Part shown: in pieces, positions 48,819 to 58,033 of the stretch
How the letters are laid out: every line of letters starts with the position of its first letter
Numbering within the stretch: position 1 is the first letter of the stretch
Assembly (NCBI GenBank): GCA_023014335.1
Contig: JAECYW010000034.1
Span: forward strand, 186,001-250,000
Direction: 5' to 3'
Length of the DNA stretch: 64,000 nucleotides
Origin: Galerina marginata
Lineage: Eukaryota; Basidiomycota; Agaricomycetes; Agaricales; Galerinaceae
The notes under the pieces: model-generated
The model's input: the letters and a program-made list of their open reading frames with translations, nothing else
Databases searched by the model: none
Told to the model about the DNA's origin: nothing
Translations under genes and position numbers: made by a program

Positions 48819-50974
48819 GCAAAATCGTGTCAGTGGGTCAAAATACGACCACCCATCCAACAGCATTGTTTCTCTTACTTCTAACCTGTTGTTTGAGGAA
48901 AAGATTACTTCCTGCTGTCCTAACGAGATGCATTTCTAGAAATGAAGGCAAGAAGAGTACTAATAGACTTGCAGCAAGGCTTTTCGTCGCTTCTAGGCTT
49001 TTAATGAACCACTTAGGCGCCATTTTCACGCAGGGTGTACCGCGAAGCTCAGAGCCGAGGCAATTTATAGGTCAAGACGCGTATCCGAGGAGAATAGGCG
49101 CCATAATTTCAAAACAAGCGCCCCAGGCGACTAGGTCCTGGGAATCACGTTTTTCACAATTTTCGTGGCGGCAACACACCAATCGACGAACTAAGCTGTC
49201 GCACTTAAAATTAGGTGTCTGTAAGGTCGACATGGTGTCGTACTACTGAGCCTAGTCTCCACTTACCTAGCCTAACAAAAGACGATGCAATATTAAAATT
49301 CTAGGGCCCATAGAGCACTGGCGCGCTGGAAGGAAGGTGCTAAAAGAAAGAAGTACTCGAGTATACCCACCTACACTATGATCATTTCCCTTACAAACGG
49401 ACATACATTGGATTAGATCCTACTGGTATCCTCAACTGCTTTCTATCATATTCTATGTGACTCTTTAACAAGGATCTCGGTAAATGGAGTCGTAATAACC
49501 TCCGAGAAGCTCTAAAGTTTGGCTCCAAGGCTAGTAAGAAGTCAAAGAACGAACGCTGAACGGCAATGAAAATTCTGGTGCATATCTTGGATCGACAACT
49601 TGCATGGATGGCGTCACGCAAGCTGGGTTAAAGAGCCCAGCGTCTTGAGGTAATGCCGAGAAGAAATGCTCGTTCCGTCCATTGATAATATCTTTCTCAG
49701 CATTGGTCTATCTTATTTTTGTCTAGATTCTGACGGAGAAACGGCACGGGATAAATAACGAAGAGGAAAATCGGCATAGTGGAGAGTTGGTAAACAAGAC
49801 ATTGAAATCAAAAAGCAACGAAATGAGCGGCCAAGAAGGTAAAATGATATGCGAGAACCAGGCCTAACTGGACGCTGCCTAGAGACCACCGAAGCAAAGT
49901 CTCAACGTGAGGATTCGACATCGTCATGGCTGAAGGGAAATGTTAATCCTGCAGCAATATCAGAAGCAGCCGACAGTCGGAGCCGTCAAGCTAAACGTTC
50001 GACCCGTTCCAAAAGACGTGAGGTTAGCCTGAGGAAGGGGAAATAAGGATGAGCAACGGATGGATAATCGAATTGTTGGGTTGAGCTGACCGTTGAATCC
50101 TCGAATACATATCCGCAGCGATGTTCGATGATAGCCCATCGCATACGAAGGTGAGCGAGAATTTGAAACAGGGAACCAATTAGACAAATTTGCAGATAAC
50201 CTGCTTCATTATTGTCGCTCCTGTGACATAAGTATAAGAGTCATGCCATACGAAGGCCACACGGACGGCCACACGGACGCCTGAAGAAACAAATACTGAA
50301 GTAAGTCGTAAATTGCATGAAGATCTAAAATGCATCTTACAATGAGAACTTGAACAACCCGTTATTTAGCGGGCTGACTTGAGAATCAATGGACTGGAAG
50401 TAATATTGTACGCGCCATAGAGAACGCAAGTCCGCCATTTTCTTGCACCAAAAGAATAATTTTCAGTCGTTGCGAACACTAGGGATGAATAATGCTCACT
50501 TTACGACGTTCAACCAAGGTACTCAAGCGCCAACGGCGTTAGAAGCGTCAGCTTGAATTAACAAAATCCCTCCATTGACTACTGACGTTGATTTGCGAGG
50601 TCAACCAAATCCAACATGGGTGTGAGCTGAGAGCCGCCAGTAAGCGCGTGGAGCGACTTTTGGACGTAAATCGAAAGAACTACACATAAAAACAGCACAG
50701 GAGGTAGGAACAGAGAGGAGAATTTCGGCAGAACTCGGTGGCTCAAGGCCGTTGAAATGGTTGAGGAAGAACGTGTCATCGAACGTCATCGATCTCGGTC
50801 TGGGTAGAATGTTGGTTTTTCCAACACAGAACAAGAGGAGAAGCGAAGATACAAATATGTGAATGGCGTTCAGCAAAAGACATAATGCCGCATCGATCTG
50901 AAGAGGATAAATAGAAATGAAGGTGTAGATGAGGGGACGACAAGTTGATCCGGCCTGTGGACCTCCATTCCGCT
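48819..50974. other. No supported gene
   Basis: Only short frames with no domain. The right end runs into repeat copy R2. Confidence 0.4.
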
Positions 50975-51667
50975 GAAAATAAGCATTTCTACTGACGTTG
51001 GGAGGTCGCGATGACCCCTACACCGACGCAGTAGGTTCCACACCGATATAAGGGTACTGTGGACGACGTAGCGGGGTGGTGGTGGCCGCCGCAACGATGT
51101 TGGTGTCGCAATGGCCGCTACACCGACGCAGTGAGTTTCTACGTCAATGTGGAGTCCCTCCGGTGGTCTGACGGCATGGCAGTGCCTTCCACACCGACGT
51201 GGTGGATTCCTCGTAGCTGTGGGGAAGCGGCGGTGGCGGCAGCGTCGACAGTGGGTGGGGTTGCCCACCATCTGCGTGTCCTTGCTGTGACGTGGCGCAA
51301 GATGTGAGGTGGGGTGAGGTGTTGACCTCATCATCTTCCTATTTCCGGCCTACATCCCTTAAGGGAGTGAAGATGCACGTGAGTGCGTGAGTTCGTAATG
51401 CTTCGTGGAAACGAAGCAGGGCGCAAAGCAGTGAGTTTCTACGTCAATGTGGAGTCCCTCCGGTGGTCTGACGGCATGGCAGTGCCTTCCACACCGACGT
51501 GGTGGATTCCTCGTAGCTGTGGGGAAGCGGCGGTGGCGGCAGCGTCGACAGTGGGTGGGGTTGCCCACCATCTGCGTGTCCTTGCTGTGACGTGGCGCAA
51601 GATGTGAGGTGGGGTGAGGTGTTGACCTCATCATCTTCCTATTTCCGGCCTACATCCCTTAAGGGAG
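50975..51667 (+). repeat. Interspersed repeat copy R2, left part
   Basis: It matches the reverse complement of 1640-2440. It contains imperfect internal motifs (ACACCGACG, then CAGTRRGTTYC) near 51003, 51122 and 51189. The copy is broken by the LTR element and resumes at 55314. About 240 bases at its right end belong to the 300-bp tandem duplication. Confidence 0.75.
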
Positions 51668-51727
51668 TGAAGATGCACGTGAGTGCGTGAGTTCGTAATG
51701 CTTCGTGGAAACGAAGCAGGGCGCAAA
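51128..51727. repeat. Perfect 300-bp tandem duplication across the LTR edge
   Basis: Bases 51128-51427 are identical to 51428-51727. Each unit holds 240 bases of repeat R2 and the first 60 bases of the LTR (TGAAGATGCACG onward). The duplication therefore arose after the LTR element inserted, or is an assembly artefact. Confidence 0.93.
51664..51667. repeat. Target-site duplication GGAG, left
   Basis: The same four bases occur at 55314-55317 right of the element. The uninterrupted repeat copy R1 carries a single comparable GGGAG-AGGAGAG stretch at the matching place. Confidence 0.75.
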
Positions 51728-52248
51728 CTCCGTTTGCGTGGTGGTTCGAGGGGATCCTAAGGAAGGTGGGTTGTAGTTAGTAGATAAATTGATAATAAAT
51801 GTATTTCGATGCGGAAACGAGAGCGATGCGATGGGGAGCGATCCGGAACGATACCAAACGACGTTTCTATCGTAGAAACCGAGCCGTAAGGTGCTAACGA
51901 TGTTGGGGTGAGAAGAATACTCGAATTCAACTGAGGATCTACAACATAAGACTCCGTATTTAAAGTCTACGTAGAGATCAAAATGGGGAAATGTAAAATT
52001 TATGAAACACAGTGGAAAGGAAACAATCAGGCAGAGAAATGAAGAATAGAAGGAAAATACCCTCGGAATTAATGGTAGGAAGGGAAAATTGCTAAGGAAC
52101 AGTTTCAGAAGTGATCGACGATGTGGCGCATCGTGAACGGTACGAAAAAGGAAAGGAAATTGAAATATAAATTTACCTAGCATGCGGTTCGTTCGAAACC
52201 GGGTATAATATTGGGGATTTCGTGCCTAGACAGAGGGGCACCCTCACA
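51668..52248 (-). repeat. 3' LTR, 581 bp
   Basis: Identical to 54733-55313. Terminal dinucleotides are TG and CA. The first 60 bases on the plus strand recur once more at 51368-51427 because of the tandem duplication. Confidence 0.93.
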
Positions 52249-52254
52249 CCTCCC
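52249..52254 (-). other. Polypurine tract (GGGAGG on the minus strand)
   Basis: It immediately precedes the 3' LTR in element orientation, where plus-strand DNA synthesis is primed. The coding frame stops eight bases before it. Confidence 0.65.
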
Positions 52255-52261
52255 AGGAACT

Positions 52262-54433
52262 TTAAATGTTGACTTCCCAGTCAACCAATCTCGGGGTGTT
52301 CCAGGTAAAACTCTTGAGCCTCTTCTTCCGAACAGGGACACGGCGAGAGCGACGGCGACATAAATCTGATGCTGAGAACGCGGCGTGAATTGAAAATTTG
52401 TTGTGTGAACTCGGCTGGCTTGGATTTGTGAATGAATTTGGACCGTGGTGCTCTAAGTTCAGGATGGGCGGCGTTGCAAATATATTGAGGTTCTCGTTGG
52501 CAGTGCGTTTAATCGGTTCGCTTCTGGGTTGTTTTGCAGTGTCTACAATTCCAGGCGTGAACTTGCCCTGATCGTGGGCGCCTAAATCTGCCTTCTGACC
52601 GTTCTGATTGTTGTACTGAGTTGGTTCAAATTTTGGCGCGTTTCGGGTCTTGATTGCGGTAGTTACAGCATTCTCGGGAATCGCGGAATTGTTTGGTGCT
52701 ATACTTTGAGCCGAAATGGATGGTGGTACGATGGTGATTTGTTGCTTTTCTTGACAAATGGTATTGAAACTCGAAGGCTTCTGAGTTTGGTGAAAAGTGA
52801 GAAAACTGGGCATTGGCTCGACGATGGCGAATTCGGCACTGGTGGCGTTGCTCTCAATTAATTCAATGATCGGATTTTCTCTACGAGTTGGTTCGAGTTG
52901 AGGCTGATTGTCGGATGGGACGTATGTCGCGGTGTTTACGATTGAACAGGAATGGTGGTATCTTTCAGAAGAAATATTTCGAGTATTTGAAGCTCCTGTT
53001 GCGCCTGTTAACCTCGAACGTTGTAGCGGCTCATTGGGGTCGAAATCGATGTGAGGAAACGAATTATCGACTCCGCAGTCCAAGATACTGGTATTTGGTC
53101 GTTTCATACGAGCTGAGGTCGAATTCGTATGCTGAAGGTTGCTTCTGAGTGTATTATTTGGAATAGAATCGTGTTTCGAAGCTTCAGTGATCTTTCCAGT
53201 GCTGATTTGGTCGAAATATGTATCCTGTATCGGCTTATTGTGTTCGACGAGACAACCGGCGCTTAAGTTTGACTCGGGCGCTTGTTCCGATTCGGTGTCG
53301 AATGACTGGATATTTGATCGTTGCAGATGCGGAGGATTCGAGGCATTCCACTGATATTTGTATTCGGTTCTTGGTTCCGGATTCTGAAACACTTTGATCG
53401 GGTTAATCTCGACGAAATCCAGTGCAGTGGAAGGGTCTTCAACGTCGTGACTCGATGATATTGCGGCAGATTTATTATTGCATGGAGGGTCAGTTATGCT
53501 CAAAATAAACGACTCGAGCTTAGGAAGCTCATCAAATTGTTGCAGGTGCGATAATGTAGAGTGATTCAAGTGGTTTCCTGATACTTCAGGGCTCGGAATG
53601 CGTGCGCTGTCTGATGAAACGCGTTCCTTCTTGGCGTTGCGAGTGTCTGTGATCGTGTTTTTGAGGAACAATTGACTGACTGTCTCGTTGGTACGAGCCG
53701 GCAGTGGATAATATAAGGTAGTCTCGTTTCGAATATTTCTGTGGTGCGTCGAGGACTTAATTTGCTTCAATACTGCCGATGCGACTGAACTGACATCGAC
53801 GTCAATCAGCCCCGGAAGAGTGCGAGAAGCATCAGAACTAATGACCGGTGGTAAATCCTTCGGATGGTCACAGGATAATGCAAATAATGCTGCTTTGTAT
53901 ATTTCTTCGAGGCTATATGGATCGTCGGGGTGGTGCCTAGGGTCTTCGAGGCGGAGCTGGTCGCGTACATGGGTTCTGAGAGCGCAATGTAAACCATTCA
54001 TAAAATAAAATTGAATTTCCCGGGGAGAGACTCGTCCTTTTTGCTCCAGGTACATCGAAATCCGTAGAAATGATCGATAATATTCGCCGAATGCGTGAAT
54101 ATCGGTGATCGAGGTCAACGATTGCTTTTCCGACAGGGTTTCAAGGTCTTTCAATGAGTACTTTCGATCGCTAACTGCTCCGGGGTAGTATGAACATATC
54201 TCATTGACAAACGCGTCCCAATCACTGCCTTTCGCCGAATCAAGCAATTCCCAAAGCTCGCGGTCGTCTTCAGGTGCGTACAATAAGGTCCGCTTTATGC
54301 AGTTTGGTATGGATAGTGCACAGTTGTCTGCTAGGCGCTTTATTTCGTCGAGAAATGGGACGAGCGATGCCGCTTTCCCATCAAATTTCGGAGCATTCGG
54401 GTCGCGTTTATATGGCATCACATAACTCGACAT
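52262..54433 (-). CDS. Gag-like capsid protein of LTR element, 723 aa
   Basis: The N-terminal 190 residues are a Ty3/Gypsy-type capsid region as seen in mushroom elements: RDPNAPKFDGKAASLVPFLD, LLYAPEDDRELWELL, SYYPGAVSDRKYSLKDLE, GEYYRSFLRISMYL, and HPDDPYSLEEIYKAALF. The middle 450 residues are Ser/Thr/Asn-rich, low in structure and poorly conserved. The end is strongly basic (CRRRSRRVPVRKKRLK) and could bind nucleic acid in place of a CCHC knuckle, which is absent. The frame is fully open over 2.2 kb, consistent with an active or very recently active element. The start MSSYVMPYK is the first Met after the leader; the downstream Met at residue 6 is an alternative. No pol frame follows; the stop is eight bases from the PPT. 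Confidence 0.88.
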   Translation of the reverse strand: MSSYVMPYKRDPNAPKFDGKAASLVPFLDEIKRLADNCALSIPNCIKRTLLYAPEDDRELWELLDSAKGSDWDAFVNEICSYYPGAVSDRKYSLKDLETLSEKQSLTSITDIHAFGEYYRSFLRISMYLEQKGRVSPREIQFYFMNGLHCALRTHVRDQLRLEDPRHHPDDPYSLEEIYKAALFALSCDHPKDLPPVISSDASRTLPGLIDVDVSSVASAVLKQIKSSTHHRNIRNETTLYYPLPARTNETVSQLFLKNTITDTRNAKKERVSSDSARIPSPEVSGNHLNHSTLSHLQQFDELPKLESFILSITDPPCNNKSAAISSSHDVEDPSTALDFVEINPIKVFQNPEPRTEYKYQWNASNPPHLQRSNIQSFDTESEQAPESNLSAGCLVEHNKPIQDTYFDQISTGKITEASKHDSIPNNTLRSNLQHTNSTSARMKRPNTSILDCGVDNSFPHIDFDPNEPLQRSRLTGATGASNTRNISSERYHHSCSIVNTATYVPSDNQPQLEPTRRENPIIELIESNATSAEFAIVEPMPSFLTFHQTQKPSSFNTICQEKQQITIVPPSISAQSIAPNNSAIPENAVTTAIKTRNAPKFEPTQYNNQNGQKADLGAHDQGKFTPGIVDTAKQPRSEPIKRTANENLNIFATPPILNLEHHGPNSFTNPSQPSSHNKFSIHAAFSASDLCRRRSRRVPVRKKRLKSFTWNTPRLVDWEVNI

Positions 54434-54710
54434 TTTCGGAGGGAGATGCGACTAAAATGATCGCTTTGGTGTTGGATGGCGCAGTGGAGTGATTTATTAA
54501 AATTCACGTATGAGGCAATGGCGTTGAATTTTGACGATGTTGACGTGCCAACAGAGCACGAATTTGTTTCGGAATAGACAGTGGATATAGGACTGACTTC
54601 TTTAATGACTGACGATGCGATTACGATGGGCAATGCTCCAAAGGAAGGATGTGATTTCGACGTAAATAATTGGAAAATAAACAAATTTCCTGGTGGAAAT
54701 TGGGTTAGAA

Positions 54711-54730
54711 CCCCCTCGCGGTGGGCTCCA
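54711..54730 (-). other. Primer-binding site of the LTR element
   Basis: On the minus strand, two bases after the 5' LTR, the sequence begins TGGAGCCCACCGCGAGG. The initial TGG pairs with a tRNA CCA end. The matching tRNA was not determined; the base before CCA would be U, which is uncommon. Confidence 0.7.
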
Positions 54731-54732
54731 GT

Positions 54733-55313
54733 TGAAGATGCACGTGAGTGCGTGAGTTCGTAATGCTTCGTGGAAACGAAGCAGGGCGCAAACTCCGTTT
54801 GCGTGGTGGTTCGAGGGGATCCTAAGGAAGGTGGGTTGTAGTTAGTAGATAAATTGATAATAAATGTATTTCGATGCGGAAACGAGAGCGATGCGATGGG
54901 GAGCGATCCGGAACGATACCAAACGACGTTTCTATCGTAGAAACCGAGCCGTAAGGTGCTAACGATGTTGGGGTGAGAAGAATACTCGAATTCAACTGAG
55001 GATCTACAACATAAGACTCCGTATTTAAAGTCTACGTAGAGATCAAAATGGGGAAATGTAAAATTTATGAAACACAGTGGAAAGGAAACAATCAGGCAGA
55101 GAAATGAAGAATAGAAGGAAAATACCCTCGGAATTAATGGTAGGAAGGGAAAATTGCTAAGGAACAGTTTCAGAAGTGATCGACGATGTGGCGCATCGTG
55201 AACGGTACGAAAAAGGAAAGGAAATTGAAATATAAATTTACCTAGCATGCGGTTCGTTCGAAACCGGGTATAATATTGGGGATTTCGTGCCTAGACAGAG
55301 GGGCACCCTCACA
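54733..55313 (-). repeat. 5' LTR, 581 bp
   Basis: Identical to the LTR at 51668-52248. In element orientation this copy is upstream of the Gag frame and carries the promoter. A TATTTAAAG-like and a TATAAATTTA-like stretch lie within it. Confidence 0.93.
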
Positions 55314-55480
55314 GGAGGAGAGAGGCACTCGGAACGGCGTCGGGTTTCGTGTGAGCCAAGTTGGACGGGTTGGGTCGATGGACGCGGGAGAGGTTGTGGT
55401 GGTTGAGATAAAGGGAATTGGTCGAACAACGGGGAATCCACAATGCGCGTTCGGTGGGAACGATTACCTATTTGTCCCAA
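55314..55480 (+). repeat. Interspersed repeat copy R2, right part
   Basis: It continues the alignment to the reverse complement of R1 (its 1680-1855 part) after the LTR element. Shared pieces are GAGAGGCACTCGGAA, then GGTGGTTGAG and AACGATTACCTA. Confidence 0.75.
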
Positions 55481-58033
55481 TTGAAAATAAACATCTTCCG
55501 TATGATTTTGCCATTCCGGTTTGATTCCGGTCAGATTCCGCTTCCCAAATCCATACGGTAGACTTACACCGATGTCTTCTCAAGGTTTCGTACAATTTCT
55601 CAATGAAATTCCCGTACGCTTGCCTGACACCCACGATAAGTATTTTCAGCTTCGACCGAAACGTGCCGTCTGAAGATCTGCGGGAAAAGTGAGGGGGCGA
55701 TTATCCAATTGAACGGTGGCGAAGTTGGATCTTGCGGACGGGTATGCAGATGGTTACTCCGGTGTCCAGTTCTTATCGTCGATTTTCTGGGTCGAGAATA
55801 TTACTTACATATTATGATAGTAAGGATATCTCACCAGTAGTTACGAGTGTAGAAACTCACGGGTCGGTTGTCCTCGACGCATAGAACGATGCAAATGTAT
55901 TTAGCCCGGCGGGAACGACGAAAAAGCTCGCTGGCGGGTCGTAGTCGGGCGGGCAGGCAGGGTGAATCGCGCGCTTGCCACTCTGGAGCAACTAAAACCA
56001 ACGACGATACCGTCGATGTGTGGGGTTTGGGGGATGTGCTTAACCTCGACGCTGCCCTAGGAGCTGGAGAATAGATTTAGGCAGTCAGTTTGACGTTTTG
56101 AAAAAGGACAACAAAGAACAAAAGATGTACGTTTTCTCAAAGCCTAGCGGCGTCTCTGAGGCGGGTTTGAAGTTCATAGTGCGTGGTAGGCTAAAGCAGG
56201 AAACATTTCAGTTAGATTATCCAAAGTTATGATTGATAAATCGGAGAAAAGGACGACCTATGCCTTTCACCGAAATCGACCCCTCCAGTGCTCGCCAACT
56301 CCGCGGCCACGTCACTTTTCTTCCACCTGTTCGGGTACTGGACGTAGGCAAACGAGGCGTCTTCTCCTTCGGTACCTTTCATCTCCTCCTTAACGTCCAT
56401 CTTCATTTTCATCCTTCCATCCAGCCGCGAAAGGGAGTCTTCCCCGCATCCTGAACATCAAACGAACCGCCTCTTCTCAGAGCCGAAAGCCTCCTGGGTG
56501 CAGTTAGACGAGCAGAAGTGAAGAACGTCGACCATCCTGAGAAGGTGCTCGAGTATTGGTGTTGCGGGAAGAGAAGAGTGAGTGTACGGCTCTACGTTAA
56601 ATAATTTAAACCTGGGTTTAAGCTTTGAGGCCCATCAACCTACTCATCGTCGAGGAACAGCAAGGAAAAAAAACATACACCGATCAGCCTGATCCGCTTC
56701 AATCCAACTCTCGATGCCCGTTCCACTGTAAATAGCACCTCCAGTAACACTATCGCGCTCGATCTCATGCCCAGCAGCACCTCCCGAGTCACAGCCAGGT
56801 TAGATTCGAGTCTTGAGTTTGCTTCCGCCAACCGTGCGGTCCATCCTATCCTCGCGCATATTCGCCGGTGTCTTAAGCGTGTTTCTCAAGCACGTAGTAT
56901 TTCCTAGCCTTGAAGCTTGAGTCTTCGTACCCTACCTGGCGGCCCTAAACCACGAACGACAAAGGAGGATGCCGACGAGTAGGATTTTAGGATGTGCTCG
57001 ACGTTAATGATACATGGTAGGCAAAAGAACTAAAGAACGAGTAAATCGTATTAGTTATATATATTCTCTAACGAATGATCCCAAAAAAAAGAACGTACGT
57101 TTCAGAAAATTTAACCCACTCGTTTCCAAACAACATAATGGCTTACAATAGGGTGGGCGTCAACCTTCCTGCAAGTCAAAGGTTCGGGCTCGCAAGTGAG
57201 TAGAAGTGGTATAAGTTTGAATTCGAAGCTGACGTTGAATGGCGTGAAAAGTATAGACAGTCGGTCGAGTGCGGGAATCGCTGGGAGATGGAAAGCAGGA
57301 CGAGAAGTCAAGCATGCCTAGCTCGTAAGCTCTCTGACCTGCTCATTCTCAAGCTACTCATGTAAACGCGTGTTTAATGAAGTCAATGAGGCCTGCACGA
57401 AGAAGGGATCAGTTGGATCGACAAGGAAGACTAAGGAGATATTACGTGCCTTGTATCCAATCTGATATTGTTAGATCTCATTTTCTGACGTGTCTGGGTA
57501 TGATCTGAAGCCTTAAAAACGCATGAACTTCCGTTGGGAGTTGGAAGTTGGAAGGGGCATTTTCGGAAATGCCTCGGACCTCCTGCAAACACGTACTCTA
57601 GCTGAAGTCACATGATTTTTTTTCACGCCGAGGAGAAGCCGCAGGCCAAGCCGAGCCGGCACATCGGAGTTGTGATGACAGCTGATTTCATATTTATGCG
57701 GAATCGCTGAAACTCTTTTTTCGTTGCTTGCCAAAAGCCAGTATTAATATTCCCCTCCTCAGCTTCTCCGCGTCGTGTGAATTTCGGAAAACACGGTCTC
57801 TGGACTTGGCAATATTTCTTTGATATCCCTCGTTTTCTTGCTCGTTTTCCCTCCGTGGGGCAGAATAACGATATGGACCGTAAAAATAGATTGGTCATGA
57901 CACCGATGCTGCCTTGACACGATCATGATGTTTCTCATTGACATTTGAGGCTGTACCATAAGGCATAGTACGCTGAACTCACTGTCCTTCTTATTCTTCT
58001 TCCTTACCCCCATGGTTCTCCATTCCTCTCAAT
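55481..58033. other. No supported gene; upstream region of the STAND gene
   Basis: Short frames only. Pieces near 56185-56240 and 57010-57100 share a GTRGGCWAAAG stretch followed by A/T-rich DNA with about 6560-6660, suggesting old repeats. The last 300 bases should hold the promoter of the gene at 58034. I see no clear TATA box. Confidence 0.4.

Larger units (their letters stand above)
51668..55313 (-). mobile_element. Non-autonomous LTR retrotransposon encoding only a Gag-like protein
   Basis: The element is 3646 bp in the minus orientation. Two 581-bp LTRs look identical base for base. In element orientation each LTR begins TGTGAGGGTG and ends GCATCTTCA, so the TG...CA ends are intact. 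Next to the 5' LTR, two bases in, is a primer-binding site starting TGG. Directly before the 3' LTR is a polypurine GGGAGG. The insertion is flanked by the 4-bp direct repeat GGAG. The 2484-bp interior has one open frame, a Ty3/Gypsy-style Gag, and no protease, reverse transcriptase, RNase H or integrase. It must rely on enzymes from a related full-length element. Identical LTRs indicate very recent insertion. Confidence 0.93.

Noticed and set aside
51059..51634. Frames within the tandem duplication that appear as duplicated proteins on both strands
   Set aside because: They result from the exact 300-bp duplication of repeat DNA; no domain is present.
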